64,000 bases of DNA, from the NCBI GenBank assembly GCA_021234155.1, contig JAJEKV010000091.1, positions 3,853,501-3,917,500 of the forward strand. The letters run 5' to 3'. Both the position numbers and the translations under genes were made by a program. Below, piece after piece: positions 45,507 through 56,213 of the stretch. The notes under the pieces were generated by a model. The model had not been told where the DNA came from. It did not search any database and was given only the letters and a program-made list of their open reading frames with translations. This stretch comes from Isoetes taiwanensis (Eukaryota; Streptophyta; Lycopodiopsida; Isoetales; Isoetaceae). Positions within the stretch are counted from its first letter, which is position 1, and each line of letters begins with the position of its first letter.

Positions 45507-47056
45507 TGTGACGTTCCCCTAAAATATACGATATAAGTACGTATATTCTACGGCCATGTCACCATACAATTCTACATCAATAGACTTGTATACGACCAAT
45601 GTGGGGGAAATGACTAAGTTATCTATAACTTAGCCAACCTAAGGTAAGAAGCCATTTCCACATGGCCTCACCTTATAGGCATACCGCCATATAGACGCAC
45701 CTATGGGAGCCAAGTGGCATTCGTGTAAACCCTAACATATAAAAGGCTAAACCCTAAACCCTAGCCACTTTTGGCTCCACCAACCTCAGACCCACCAGTT
45801 CACGATCAGAGCTCCGACTCGAAGACCGTCTTCGACAGCCTGGGTTGCAGCAGCAGAGGAGGATCATCTTCTCCAACCACTTGCTAGAGATGGAGAACTA
45901 GGGAATTAGCGGTAGCGCGTCAGGGGCATGTATTTCGAATAGATTCCAGTATTGCAGTAGAGCCATTCTAGAACCCATTATTCTGAACATGAATCCTAAT
46001 CAATGAATCCTAACTATAAGTTAGATGTATGTGATTAGGATTGTTGATATGATATTGGTTGATCTCATATTTGCACCTCTTGTGTATTGGGAAGGGGGGT
46101 AGAGACCTAGTAGCCACTAGTAGAAGATGCTCCTAGTTTGGACCCATTAGTTCCCATTATTTTGCGGCCTGTGCATAGAGCCCACCTGGCTACGGAGGCT
46201 ATGGAGTGACTGAGCACCACACAACGGGGTCAGTGGCAAAGAGGAGGGAGGACCCTGCTGAACGCAGCTACTGGGGTCCCATGGCGGGCTAGGCTCATAG
46301 TCGGTAACTTCGTGTGGGCCGGGTATGGGTCCGACACTTCCTGGTCAATGGTGTCGCCCTGACTCTCAAGAATTGCAAGTGTCGGCTTGGCTCTTGTTTC
46401 GGGGAGTTCAGTCGGGTACGGACGTGTGTCGCCACGATCCTCTAGCTGCCTATGCCACTGCACTCCGGGAGGGGGGAGATGCAACCCTTCCTACCTCATC
46501 GGACTGGGGAGATGCAACCTGGAGTAGTCTCGTTGGGTGATACCATGAGATTACGTCTCCGGCAGGTTACAGTCACGATAGAGCCTGATTTAGCCTATCT
46601 GCAAAGTATGCACAGGAGGGGCGGATGGAATGGTCAACCCTAGCCATTGTCTATTGCCAGCAAAAGTCATTTGCCATAACTCGGTCTGTTCTATCTGGAG
46701 GCCCCCCAGCCGTCAGTTAAGTCCCCCTTGAGTCTGGGCCCTGGGTAGGAGCCTCTATTTGATGTATTTGATGCATTATTGTGTTGTCGTATTTGATGAC
46801 ATGGATGGATGGATTGACACTACCATTTGAGGTAGTTTGTTGTTATTATTGCTAGTGCTTATGTTGTATATTTTGCTTCCGCTGACATAGGGACCTCCAG
46901 AGGACGGGACGGAATGACACCTCTGTGTCCTATACTCGATAGTCTGGTCCCTAGACGCGAGTTAGACAGAGGGCCCATACGACGGGTGGCCGTTGGATGG
47001 GAAAGGTCCTTCGATGTATACGACGGGCTGCCGTATATAGCGCAAGGAGCGCCACA
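45507..47056 (+). repeat. 3' LTR of element F
   Basis: 1550 bp, starting tgtgacgttcccc and ending gcgccaca. Its second part (46139-47056) matches the 5' LTR remainder. Its end lies 587 bp upstream of the SRT1 start codon. Confidence 0.9.
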
Positions 47057-47643
47057 AATGTGCAATAATTGCTTTCAATTTTAGCAAGAGTCTCTGTCCT
47101 TGGAAAATGAAGAACACAATTCTAGACTGGTGTAAAAATTGGCTAATTTCTTAAAAGTTTGAACAATCACATAATGTATAGGATTGATCATGAAATTTCT
47201 CTTGCGAGGTACGTGGATTTATGGACCAGAAATGTCTCGTGGACAACAACTCTAGAGCAAGGAATCATCCACATTGGATGAATAGACACCACCTCAATTT
47301 GTATTTTTAAGAAACAAGGGTCCACCCTACACAGCCGACCAACAAAATTAATGTCGACCTCCTCGACCAGAATGCAGAATGGTCTTACCAATTTAATGGG
47401 GTGTCTCTAACCAAGGGGGTCTTTTTTCTTTTGGCCGGAATGCTATCTTGTGCTGATGCAATGTGGCAAGAGCGAAGGCGATATGATACATGAGTATTCG
47501 AGCGTATATAGAATATGTCGAAAAGCTTCGGGGAAGTCCTTGGCGTCTATGATGTTGCAGAAGAACTTGTTTATTTATGCCATTGGAATCCTTGAGATGG
47601 TAATCCTTTGAAGTTATAACGATTAACCATCACAAGGAACACA
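47057..47643 (+). promoter_or_regulatory. SRT1 upstream region, bounded by the F LTR
   Basis: The 587 bp between the 3' LTR of F and the SRT1 start codon contain no recognised gene. They must hold the 5' UTR and any remaining proximal promoter of SRT1, unless transcription starts in the LTR. No TATA box stands out with confidence. Confidence 0.4.
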
Positions 47644-47742
47644 ATGTCCTTAGGATATGCAGAGAAGTTATCATATAGAGCTGATGTGGGAAAAGTGGGA
47701 ATGCCTGAGGTCTTTGATTCACAAGATTCGTTACAAAACAAG
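47644..47742 (+). CDS. SRT1: SRT1 sirtuin, exon 1 (N-terminal)
   Basis: ATG at 47644 opens [16 protein letters not shown], matching the start of plant SRT1, a class IV (SIRT6-like) NAD-dependent protein deacylase of the nucleus. The exon encodes 33 residues and ends AAC AAG before a gtattt donor, phase 0. The start is chosen because the same [10 protein letters not shown] opening is typical of the plant family. The gene then runs rightwards over at least 13 kb, with exons at 47854, 48307, 48894, 60138 and 60426. The placed exons give 184 residues, roughly the first 40 percent of a plant SRT1. No stop codon or frameshift is seen in any exon, so the gene appears intact here. Confidence 0.88.
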
Positions 47743-47853
47743 GTATTTTTTGGCGTTTATTGAATGTTGTAGATGCTAATATAACTTTGTTGACGAGTCT
47801 TTTTTCAAGCAATAAATGTCTAACTGCGGTCTTGGTATCTCTTGCAACTGGAG

Positions 47854-47883
47854 ATCGGAGAGCTGGCACAACTTATCAAAGAG
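47854..47883 (+). CDS. SRT1: SRT1 exon 2, 30-bp microexon
   Basis: Encodes IGELAQLIKE, ten residues that fill exactly the gap between exon 1 and exon 3 relative to plant SRT1 (IEELAKLIQK in that position). It is flanked by ctggag at the acceptor and gtttgt at the donor, phase 0 on both sides. It is too short to be found by open-frame length; it is called because sequence, length and phase all fit. Confidence 0.8.
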
Positions 47884-48306
47884 GTTTGTCTCTTAACAAT
47901 ACTGTAAAAGTAAAGGTTTTAATGCTATCCAGATTATTGAGAAAACTATAAGTTTCTACCAATCTATTGATAAGGACACAGATTGAATGGAAGAACCTGT
48001 TGTACCAATCTATTTATAAAGGCATTGAATGCATGGAAGAAAATAATATTACAAAATGCAACAGCTGCAACTTATTCAACTTAGTGGCTGCGAAACTTTT
48101 AACTCCTCTTGCAACTTTATCATGGATGGATGAGTTTGAGAGGAGAAACAAGGTTGATGTAAAGTGATAAAATCCATCACAATGTTACCTTCCCAATGGA
48201 TGAATTGCTGTTTTGCTTTCTCTTCTGAAATACTTAACTACCTGCTGGATAACACTACCATTTTTTTCATCTCTTCTTGAGCTTCTCTAAGAATTGGACT
48301 TTGCAG

Positions 48307-48399
48307 AGTCAATACCTTATAGTTTTTACAGGAGCTGGTATATCTACCTCTTGTGGTATTCCAGATTTTCGTGGTCCTAAAGGCATTTGGACCCTTCAG
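48307..48399 (+). CDS. SRT1: SRT1 exon 3, NAD-binding motif
   Basis: 31 residues beginning [19 protein letters not shown] and ending [14 protein letters not shown] and the following DFRG form the NAD+ binding loop of the sirtuin fold; the spacing puts GAGIS at residues 52-56 of the predicted protein, as in SIRT6. Acceptor tttgcag at 48300-48306, donor gtatat at 48400. Confidence 0.95.
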
Positions 48400-48893
48400 G
48401 TATATAGTACACCTCCTAGAGCATTATTTTGTTTGGATAAACATAACCAGTTCAACATAACCAGTTCAAGTTTCTTGAGTCAATATATGATCAAGGGTGC
48501 CATGGAAATGAAATCTAAAGCAGTTGCATAAATTACGCAATTGTATTTAGTTTGCATACTTTGGTACACATATCGATGCTTGCAATATATTCTTTAAACG
48601 TTGTAGACTATGTTATCTTTATCTGGACCTTCTTGGATGGAACTTGGTAATGTACTTGTCTGCCACTGAATACAATGATTTGCAACCACAAGGATATATA
48701 GCCTGAAAAGAGGGAAAAGGATATCTGCAGTCGCATCTAAATACAAGGATGAATCTAACTTTTACCTAGATCTGGTCTTGTGGTTTGTTAGGCTAACATT
48801 TTTTACGTAAAGCATTAGTTGAGCTTTTTTTGATTTATTTATACATACTAAACCATGTGCTCCCAATGATGAAGTGCTTTTGAAATTATGTAG
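48400..48893 (+). other. SRT1: SRT1 intron 3
   Basis: 494 bp with no other gene or repeat recognised. It ends in ttatgtag. Confidence 0.8.
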
Positions 48894-49013
48894 CATGAAG
48901 GCAAGCCACTGCCAAAGGCTGACGTACCATTCCATCAGGCAAGGCCTGGACTTACGCATATGGCTCTTGTAAAACTGCTTCAACAAGGGATTTTGAAGTT
49001 TATTATTAGTCAG
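48894..49013 (+). CDS. SRT1: SRT1 exon 4
   Basis: 40 residues beginning [19 protein letters not shown] and including THMAL and the end KFIISQ, matching the sirtuin segment leading to the (S/T)QN motif. Acceptor tag at 48891-48893, donor gtaagg at 49014. The next exon is 11.1 kb away. Confidence 0.93.
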
Positions 49014-50900
49014 GTAAGGGCCTTTGATGTTGTTAAACTACGTTTCTGCCGTTTTGACATTAATAATTCCAATTCAATGCTTTTGAAAGGACACACAGTT
49101 GATTTGAGTAGTCCAGCATTTTGCAATAAGACTATATTACATACAACTTAAGGCTTTTACTTTCTTCTCATTTGCGTATATATGCTCAGTGTTGATCCAC
49201 AAAACTCTGATAATACAGAAGTAAACTCACGGGCTGCGCAACTATTCAGAAAAAGAACCAGAATATCACGTTCCCAACCATTGAACTGTGAAACTTCCTT
49301 TAGAAAAGAATAGCATTCACGATTATGATGCCAAATGCAACACGAGTCCAGTTTGAAGACAAGGAGTCTCAGAAGGATCAAGCTAGAATGTGATGCATGC
49401 CATTGTGGAAATCACAAGCCCCTTATCTGCAAGCAGCCAGATCACATGCAATCAAGACAATGGTGCTCATACAGTCAGATATCTGTTATATGCCAATCTC
49501 CATTCTTCATCATTGAAGGTGCTTTCTCATATTTGTTGATGATCTTAGCAGGTTTGTGTAGGTGTATATCTTGAAACTAGATCAGAGGACTTGGGCAAGT
49601 TCAAGGAGTCAGTCTGTCGGTATGAGCTTGTCTATGAAATGGATAATGTCCTTGGCAGAAACAAAAGGATACTGTGGTGCGTTCTTAACCCAATGAAGTG
49701 TGTGGCCAAGTGGGCTCCAAGAATTTTCGAAGGGAGTGATGCAAACGCTGTCAACACGAGTGTCTATTATGGATTGGTCATTTTGGCGAGCTTCCTCCAG
49801 GCGATGCACAAAGTGTCTGTTTCATGTAACTTGGTCTGCCCACTTTTCTTTGTTTTGAGCTTCAGAATAAAGTGCAAGCTTTCAGATCTGGTAGTGCAAT
49901 CAGTTTGACAAGTTTCTTGTTGGAAAAGGCATATAAAAGAGAGTTGATAGTACCCCCCATAGTATAGTTAAAAGGAAGCATCGAAAGCTTCCCTTGCCGT
50001 GCTAGATTCATATCTCGAGTGGGGAAGGGCTAGTACGACAGTCGTTTTAAGACTCTTACTCGCCCTCTGAAATTAAAGACCCTTTTCGGTGTTTGTATGG
50101 TAACACTCTTGTTCGTATCTCGTTCAGAGTATTTACTAGTCCTTGGGAGAAGTTACAACAAGCAGGGAAGTTTGTAGATAGGGCAGTTAACGGGTTTTCA
50201 TTGGGTGTCCTCCTGTTATGGAGGGAAGGAGAATGTTAGATATACCATATTAAGAAAGTGTATACTTCGAGAAGTGTGCAATATGTTGAGGATACTGGAT
50301 CTAAAATTGCAAATCCTATCTCTCTTGGTTCTCATTATAACAGCTTATTTAGGCTTGACACAAGTACCTTCTTCTAATGGTTCAGTACTTCATTCTACAA
50401 ATCTATATCGCTTAACTGATGATCCATATCAATGATTTGAAGTGCAAATTTTTAGGCCCCCAAAAGTTCCTATTGCTAGTTACAGGGTAAGCTCTGAGAT
50501 ACTTTTTGATGATGTCGAGAATGGAAATCATGTTGCTTTAAGGAGGTATGACAGCATTGCAGCTCACCTTAAAGATACAAGTGCAATTATGCCTTAACTG
50601 TCAGGTTATGTCCTCTTCTAAATGTTACTTGAGTTCTTAAATAGGTAGATGGCCTGGAAAAGGAATAACAAATGCTGCAGAATGGGGGCACATGAGAGCT
50701 GGCCCAAATACCTGCTGGGAAGAACATTGTAGGTCCAAGGACATCTTGTAGAGATTGTTTCTGCATACACCTCTTGGGTGTTGAGTTTGCGGGCTCACTT
50801 TTTAGATTGAGGGGGGCTGGTCAGGCAAGGATTGCATAGGGATATGCTTCTCTTGTACAGCTAGAAAAACAGTGCTACCAACTCCATTTCCAAGATGTTC
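49014..50900 (+). other. SRT1: SRT1 intron 4, first part
   Basis: About 1.9 kb. Some short open frames occur (for example 49591-49908), but none shows a domain. I see no defined repeat boundary, although a GC-richer patch lies near 49975-50090. Confidence 0.5.
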
Positions 50901-52176
50901 ATACAAAGCTCTTCCTGTTCGACATGTTGGTGAAGCCGGCAGCTTTATATGGTGCACAAATATGGGGAGTTGATCTACGAGCCGATGACTGGGGTCAACT
51001 GGAGAGGCTCCAAATTTCTCTTCTTTCTAGAATGATTAGAAGTAAACATTCTGTACCCCATGACATAATGCTTGCTGAATATAATGTGAAACCTCTGAAG
51101 GTTGAAATTGCCTTTCAAGCAGTGACTTATTTACGTAAGTTACACCGCTTTGGACAATCACAAGAAGGTCAAAAGAGAATATGTGTCATATAAAATGTTG
51201 GCAGACCAGGGTAGGCACTGTTGGTTCTCAAGGACATCTAAATTGTTTGAGGGGATGGGCTTCTCTATGGGAAATATCCCACCTTTTCAATACAGTATAA
51301 TGGATGATAATCTGAATTTCACTCAGCAAGAAGTTAATCAGCTTATACGCCATGATTTGGAGTGTCGTTATGTTTCAAATACATGGGTAAATTCCATCAA
51401 AGATCTGCTTGTTAAAAAGAAATTCTATAAGGATAGCTTCCTAAATATATCAGGAGATGGTTTCATCATAAGGCCTGGATATTTGGATATTGATCTGCCG
51501 AATAAAGTGAGATACTCTATGGGGCAGTTTAGAGTGTCATCTCACTAGTTGTAGATTGAGGTTGATAGGGCGAAAAATATTAGTCGTGAAGTCCAACCTA
51601 CTACATCATTAGAGACAGATATCATTGTCTTTTTAGAGACCCCACATCTCTACGACAGCTGGTATTATGATCAGAAATGTGTATCTCACTTTGTATATGA
51701 ACTATCCCTAGAAAGGAGAAACATTCTCAAACAAAAGGATCCAACGGGCCTGAAGCAAACAGAAATAACCAATTTCTTCTCATCTGAGTCAAATGATGAT
51801 AAGATGATAGTGGAGGCATCACAGAAGAGGAAGTATCCTGACCCTAAAGGGGTGGTGACTTTGGCACTGTCTAAGAAGATAAAACAATCAGCAGTTATGA
51901 AATATAAAAGGTCTTTCCAGAAGAGGCTGAGCATCAAGCATCAAAGCAAGCCAAGAAAGGGTATTATGAATTACTTTGCAGCAGTTACAGGAACGAATGG
52001 GTTTATTCCCATCAAACCCTACCTGAGCAGATTTTTAGATTTTTATTATAAGTTCTCTTAACTTAATATTTTTGTCTGTATATTTTAGATAACCGGAGGG
52101 TTTTCCTCCTGGAGGTCTTGAATTCTGTATGTGTTATGGTCTCATAGACCCTTTGGGTCTTACGTAGCATTAATAA

Positions 52177-52207
<31 letters not shown>
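50901..52207 (+). mobile_element. 5'-truncated LINE (non-LTR retrotransposon)
   Basis: The frame pieces 50924-51193, 51150-51548 and 51560-52060 read as the C-terminal third of a LINE ORF2: AALYGAQIWG, then LLSRMIRSKHSVP and the late region MGQFRVSSH ... ETDIIVFLETPHLYD, which corresponds to the usual cysteine-poor end after RT. A Lys-rich tail follows (SKKIKQ, KRSFQKRLS). The 3' end is the simple repeat (tttc)n at 52178-52207 after taataaat, a typical LINE tail. One frameshift and stops near 51546 and 51555 break it. RT itself is missing. Confidence 0.7.
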
Positions 52208-52373
52208 AGCTTGGATATACTCTGATCAGCACTGACTCTAATATCTACTATAAAAAGGATCATACTAGAAAAGAGTGTTGAACCTGACAAGGAGGATAAA
52301 TGCATACCTTTTTCAGCTTGGATATGCTCGATCAGCACTGACCCTAATATCTACTATAAAAAGGATCACACTT
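52208..52373. repeat. Pair of about 60-bp direct repeats beside the LINE tail
   Basis: cagcttggatat.ct.tgatcagcactgac..taatatctactataaaaaggatca occurs at about 52207-52264 and 52314-52370. The copies differ at about three positions. Confidence 0.8.
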
Positions 52374-53980
52374 CTACATCTCGATCACATGATCCCTTAC
52401 AAGTAATGAGGTGATCTCCATGAAAAGGATTCTGAGATCAGAAATTTTGCTGCCAAATTCTGCTTCAACATATGAGTGAAACTCTTGGAACTTTAGAAAC
52501 GATTTATCCTTTATGGCTATACAAAAACCCCAAGTGAATATGCCGTAATCATGCCACAATTGTGAGAAACCAATGTGCGCCTGCCATAGACATGTCGCAT
52601 ATGACATAAATCCATGTGCTATTAACACTAGAACTGTGGTGGCTCTGAGTTCAGCATGTTGAGGATATGGTGGTTGTGTTGGCTTGCTTGACAGTCCAAG
52701 GATTTGATCTGAAGATTTGGCAAGCCTTTCACCATTCTGAGGTTGGCTAATTCTCCAATGGCTCTGCCTCCAACATGGCCAATCCAGCATGCTATAATTT
52801 TGCAAGATGCAGGTCTGCTGCGTATCTAATCCGTTTGTAGCACTAATCGCCGTCAACCATGTGTCGTGTTGACTTGAAGTTGTTCTGGTGTAAGGAACTT
52901 CCACAGAGTTCAATTGGTTAGATATGTCCTTCCTTCACCAAATATGACAGTTATTACCTTCCTTATCAAATGTAGAGACAAAATAATTTTGCTGCAACAT
53001 CATTACATGGAAATAGGACATACACTTTTCTCCTGCGACAGGTTGATAATTCCTTTAGATAGTGATTGTAGGACGTTTCCATTGGCTACTGTCACTAAAA
53101 CAGACTTATCAAGTGTAGATTAGCGACAGTTTGTGATGTGGTGACAGTACATTGAGAAGTCCCCTGAATGCGTGAGGAAGTATTTCAGACTAGGAAGTAG
53201 GGCGTGATCTGCAGCCATAGTAAGATATTCTTTACTAAAAACACCTGATAGTGCAGCTCCTGATATACCTGTGGTTTGCTACTTACATTTTTTGCACTTT
53301 GCCTCCAAAGTATCAGTTTCACCTTTCAGTTTCTTGTAGGCCTTGCATTGGAATCTATGGTGACCTTTTACTCCACAGTGCCAGCAAGTGGATTGAGCAT
53401 GCTATTCAGCAAAAGATAAGGTGGATCCACTGCTTTTTGCAGAAGTCTTTTCCTTATCTTTATGTGCTTGAGCATAATTAAGCTGTTGATGTTTGAAACT
53501 TCTGAAGTTTAGCAATTTTGCTTCTATTGAAGATCATGAAAGGAGACCAGTTCACCCCCTTTTGACTTTGAATACTCACTACTTATTGAGAGTAGGATCC
53601 TCCATAGCAGACAGCATGATAAGAGTGATATTTTCATCCTCCAACTTAGTTCCTTTTTGGGTGCTTGAAGTTTCTGAACGTTTTCTGCAGCATCCGTACA
53701 TTCTTCAATTGTGAGTTTCTCCATTGCTGCTTGATATGCTTGACTCTTCCTAATCTTTTCAATGCCTAGGTCTATTCCAAATAATCCCAAGCTTCTTGGA
53801 ATGTTGTAAATCCAGCAAGCTAGGGAATGCATAAGAGCAGACGATCAAGTGCAGATTCATTAATCAAGGCAGATTAGCATTGTACGAGGCAGACCATCCT
53901 GGTTTAATTACAGCCTCGAGTTTAAGTAATCCAAGAAAACCTTGAAAATTTTGTGCCGTCAAGTTGGGGTTTAGGATCTA
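52374..53980 (-). pseudogene. Decayed Ty1/copia element, gag and integrase remnants
   Basis: Read leftwards. At 53980-53490 there are gag-like pieces (53524-53832). Around 53400-53300 a zinc knuckle corresponds to CWHCGVKGHHRFQC (CX2CX4HX4C) with stop and frame breaks nearby. At 52913-52374 an open stretch matches the copia integrase entry: an eroded GAG-pre-integrase region followed by IGFSQ, YGIFTWGF, FLKFQEFHSYVEAEFGSKI. The protease and RT are missing. No LTRs are recognised. It lies antisense to SRT1. Confidence 0.7.
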
Positions 53981-54673
53981 ATTTCCATGGATCTAGCATA
54001 GTGAATATCAACTTAAATTGTACAGATCTGTTTGAATGATGGACAGGCCCTCAATCTTAAGAAGTGAAATTTCCAGCTTATTTGTTTTCTTATTTTTAGT
54101 CGACGGGTTCCCGCAGGAACTAATCTGGCCTGATTTTGTTATAGGAAGTGGGAAGAAAGATGCTAGAGATGGATTGATTGAAGTACATATAGGAGATATA
54201 GTAGATAGCTATATAGCCATAAGGTGACATGGCATAGGTGACATGTCACATATAGGTAAACATATGTAGGCTATGTCATATATGTACATAAGGGTTTAGT
54301 TTCATACTGTGATACATACTTAGCTGTCTGTGTAAAGTAGGACATTCATATGTCCCTAACTCTGTTTTCTGCTGACATCCACGGATCCTGGTATGACGCT
54401 TGGAAAGTTAGGGCCTTGGTTTGGCTGTCTCATGTTTCTTACATTCCCAAACCTGAGGTTTCTTAGCAGCGAGTTTTTCAGCAAATTTATGACTGAAAAA
54501 TGCTATGATCTAGCAAGAATCAAGGCAATGAAAAAGAGAGATGGAGTGAAGCAAATGAAAACTAAAATGATTGATTGGTTTGGTTTTGGCACTACATTTG
54601 GAATATAGCCACACAAGTGAATGAAGAGCGGTAGCACGTGAACGTGAACGTATGATATCTGACATCCTACTCA
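53981..54673 (+). other. SRT1: SRT1 intron 4, between the two copia elements
   Basis: About 700 bp, AT-rich, with tandem-like runs of 'gtgacatg' and 'catatgta' words near 54225-54300. No gene is recognised. Confidence 0.5.
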
Positions 54674-54678
54674 GCTAG

Positions 54679-54877
54679 TGTTAGACTTATGCTGGCACAG
54701 TGATGACGTCACACTGCTGACCTGTCAGTGCACGCCTATTGCTGATGTGGCACTGCACGCTTGTTGCTGACGTGGCATTCTTATATAAGCCACAGTCAGG
54801 CAGTTACTAGGTGCTAGTGGTCCTAGTCGTCTATCTTTTTGCTTTCTTCAACCATGTATTACTTTCAAAAGCTTTCA
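54679..54877 (+). repeat. 5' LTR of element G
   Basis: Contains the bZIP-type palindrome tgacgtca (54704-54711), a second tgacgtgg (54767-54774) and a TATA-like tatataag (54782-54789). These are the likely promoter elements. Confidence 0.92.
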
Positions 54878-54889
54878 TGGTATCAGAGC
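54878..54889 (+). promoter_or_regulatory. Primer-binding site of element G
   Basis: tggtatcagagc directly after the LTR, complementary to initiator tRNA-Met. Confidence 0.93.
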
Positions 54890-55202
54890 GGGGCATGGTC
54901 CGGAGATAGCATCTAGGTATTTTTGGATTGGAGTCGGATTGGTGCTGCCTTTTTGGCAAAGCAATTTTCGTCCAATTTTGAACCTGTCGTGAAGAATTTT
55001 TTGCTATTTTTAGACAAAAATTCTGTCACCCTGGCTTTTTTCTGAAAGATATCCAAATTCCGGCACGTTTTTGCCGTTCTTGGTGTTCGTCTCAGTCATT
55101 TAGCCGAAATCATAGTAAAAGCTATACGATCTCTTGATCTTTAGCTTTCTTGACACGTTTGTCATACATTTGGCCTGTTTTTCTCTCAGATTTGATTTGA
55201 TC

Positions 55203-56213
55203 ATGGCTGCCATGCATTCTTGGAAGTTTGTAGCAGCAAATTTGCTTGATGGAGACAATTATTATCCTTGGCAAGATAATTTAGAAATCAATCTTCAGTT
55301 GAATGATCTAGGAGATGTGCTTCTGCCTACATGGTCTCCTCTTACTCTAGAAGACCAAAAGAAGGATAGTCTTGCATTATATATGTTGAAGGCTACTGTT
55401 TCAGATGCTTTTAAGAGAGATCTTAGAGGTATTTCCAGTTTTAAAAATGCTTTTCTCTTTCTTCAGCAAACTTGTGTCCAAAAAGGAGCTGGTCAGCAGT
55501 TAGCAATTAAGGCTAAGATGAATAGTCTTAGATTGCAAGATTGTTCTAATATGAAAGATTATATAGAACAGCTGAAGGCGCTAAAGGAGAAGTTATTTGG
55601 AGCTGGTGGAACTATTGATGATCCAACCTTGATCATGCATGCTTTGCAAGGCTTGACCAGAGATTACAAGAGTATTTCTGATTATTATAAGATGAAGGCC
55701 AAGATCAAGATTCCTTTTAGTCAGTTTCAGCAGCAACTACTTGATGCAGAACTTGAAAACAAAAGGTATGATCAACTTGAGTCAGCTCATTTTTCAAGGG
55801 TTCAATCTCTTCCTAGTGTTTCAAAAACTTTGCCTCCATCTTTGCCTCCCACAACTTCCGTGGCTGCCACAGTTTCTAAATCCATGGCTGCCCCAGTTTC
55901 TCAACCCTTTCTTTGCTGGCACTGTGGCAAGAAGGGTCATTATAGGAAAGATTGTAGGCAATTGCAGAAAGATTTGGCTCAATATCTTAAAGATCAGGCA
56001 CAAAAATCTTCTGATCAGACCTCCAAACATCCGGTAACAACTCCATCACCGATTTCTTCATCCGTTCCTTCATCACTTCCTACACAAGAACTTTCTGCTC
56101 AAGTTTCTACTATGTCTGTTCAAGAAATTGAGACTGAGTTTCTTAATCTAGCAGCAAAAAATTTACCAGAAGATGCTTGGCTTGTTGATTCTAGAAGATG
56201 CTTGGCTTGTTGA
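55203..56213 (+). pseudogene. Gag of element G
   Basis: The start is taken at the ATG at 55203 (MAAMHSWKFVAANLLDGDNY) because the LTR-proximal ATG-like frame before it has no gag similarity. The UBN2-type copia gag core follows, with LYMLKATVSDAF and MKDYIEQLKALKEKL. The zinc knuckle CWHCGKKGHYRKDC lies at about 55914-55955. The frame breaks at 56192-56193 in a 25-bp tandem duplication that covers the protease entry (DAWLVDS). Gag forms the particle and binds RNA. Confidence 0.9.

Larger units (their letters stand above)
30945..47056 (+). mobile_element. Ty3/gypsy chromovirus F with extra ORFs upstream of gag
   Basis: The 5' LTR remainder is 30945-31855 and the complete 3' LTR 45507-47056 (TGTGACG...CCACA). 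The PBS is at 31857 and the polypurine tract before 45507. After the PBS come an H3-like reading frame, an unknown reading frame, gag, protease, RT, RNase H, integrase and a chromodomain, all on the + strand. Two insertions interrupt it, an E solo LTR (37075-39647) and a 373-bp insert (41539-41911). Many premature stops are present. The first about 630 bp of the 5' LTR are displaced beyond the left window edge by the E/D/A/B/C stack. Confidence 0.88.

Noticed and set aside
48277-48306. Extension of SRT1 exon 3 upstream of the cag acceptor
   Set aside because: The extra residues do not match the sirtuin family, whereas the microexon at 47854 supplies the expected ten residues in phase.
49591-49908. 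Gene in SRT1 intron 4
   Set aside because: A single open frame of about 100 codons without domain, splice signals or similarity that I recognise.
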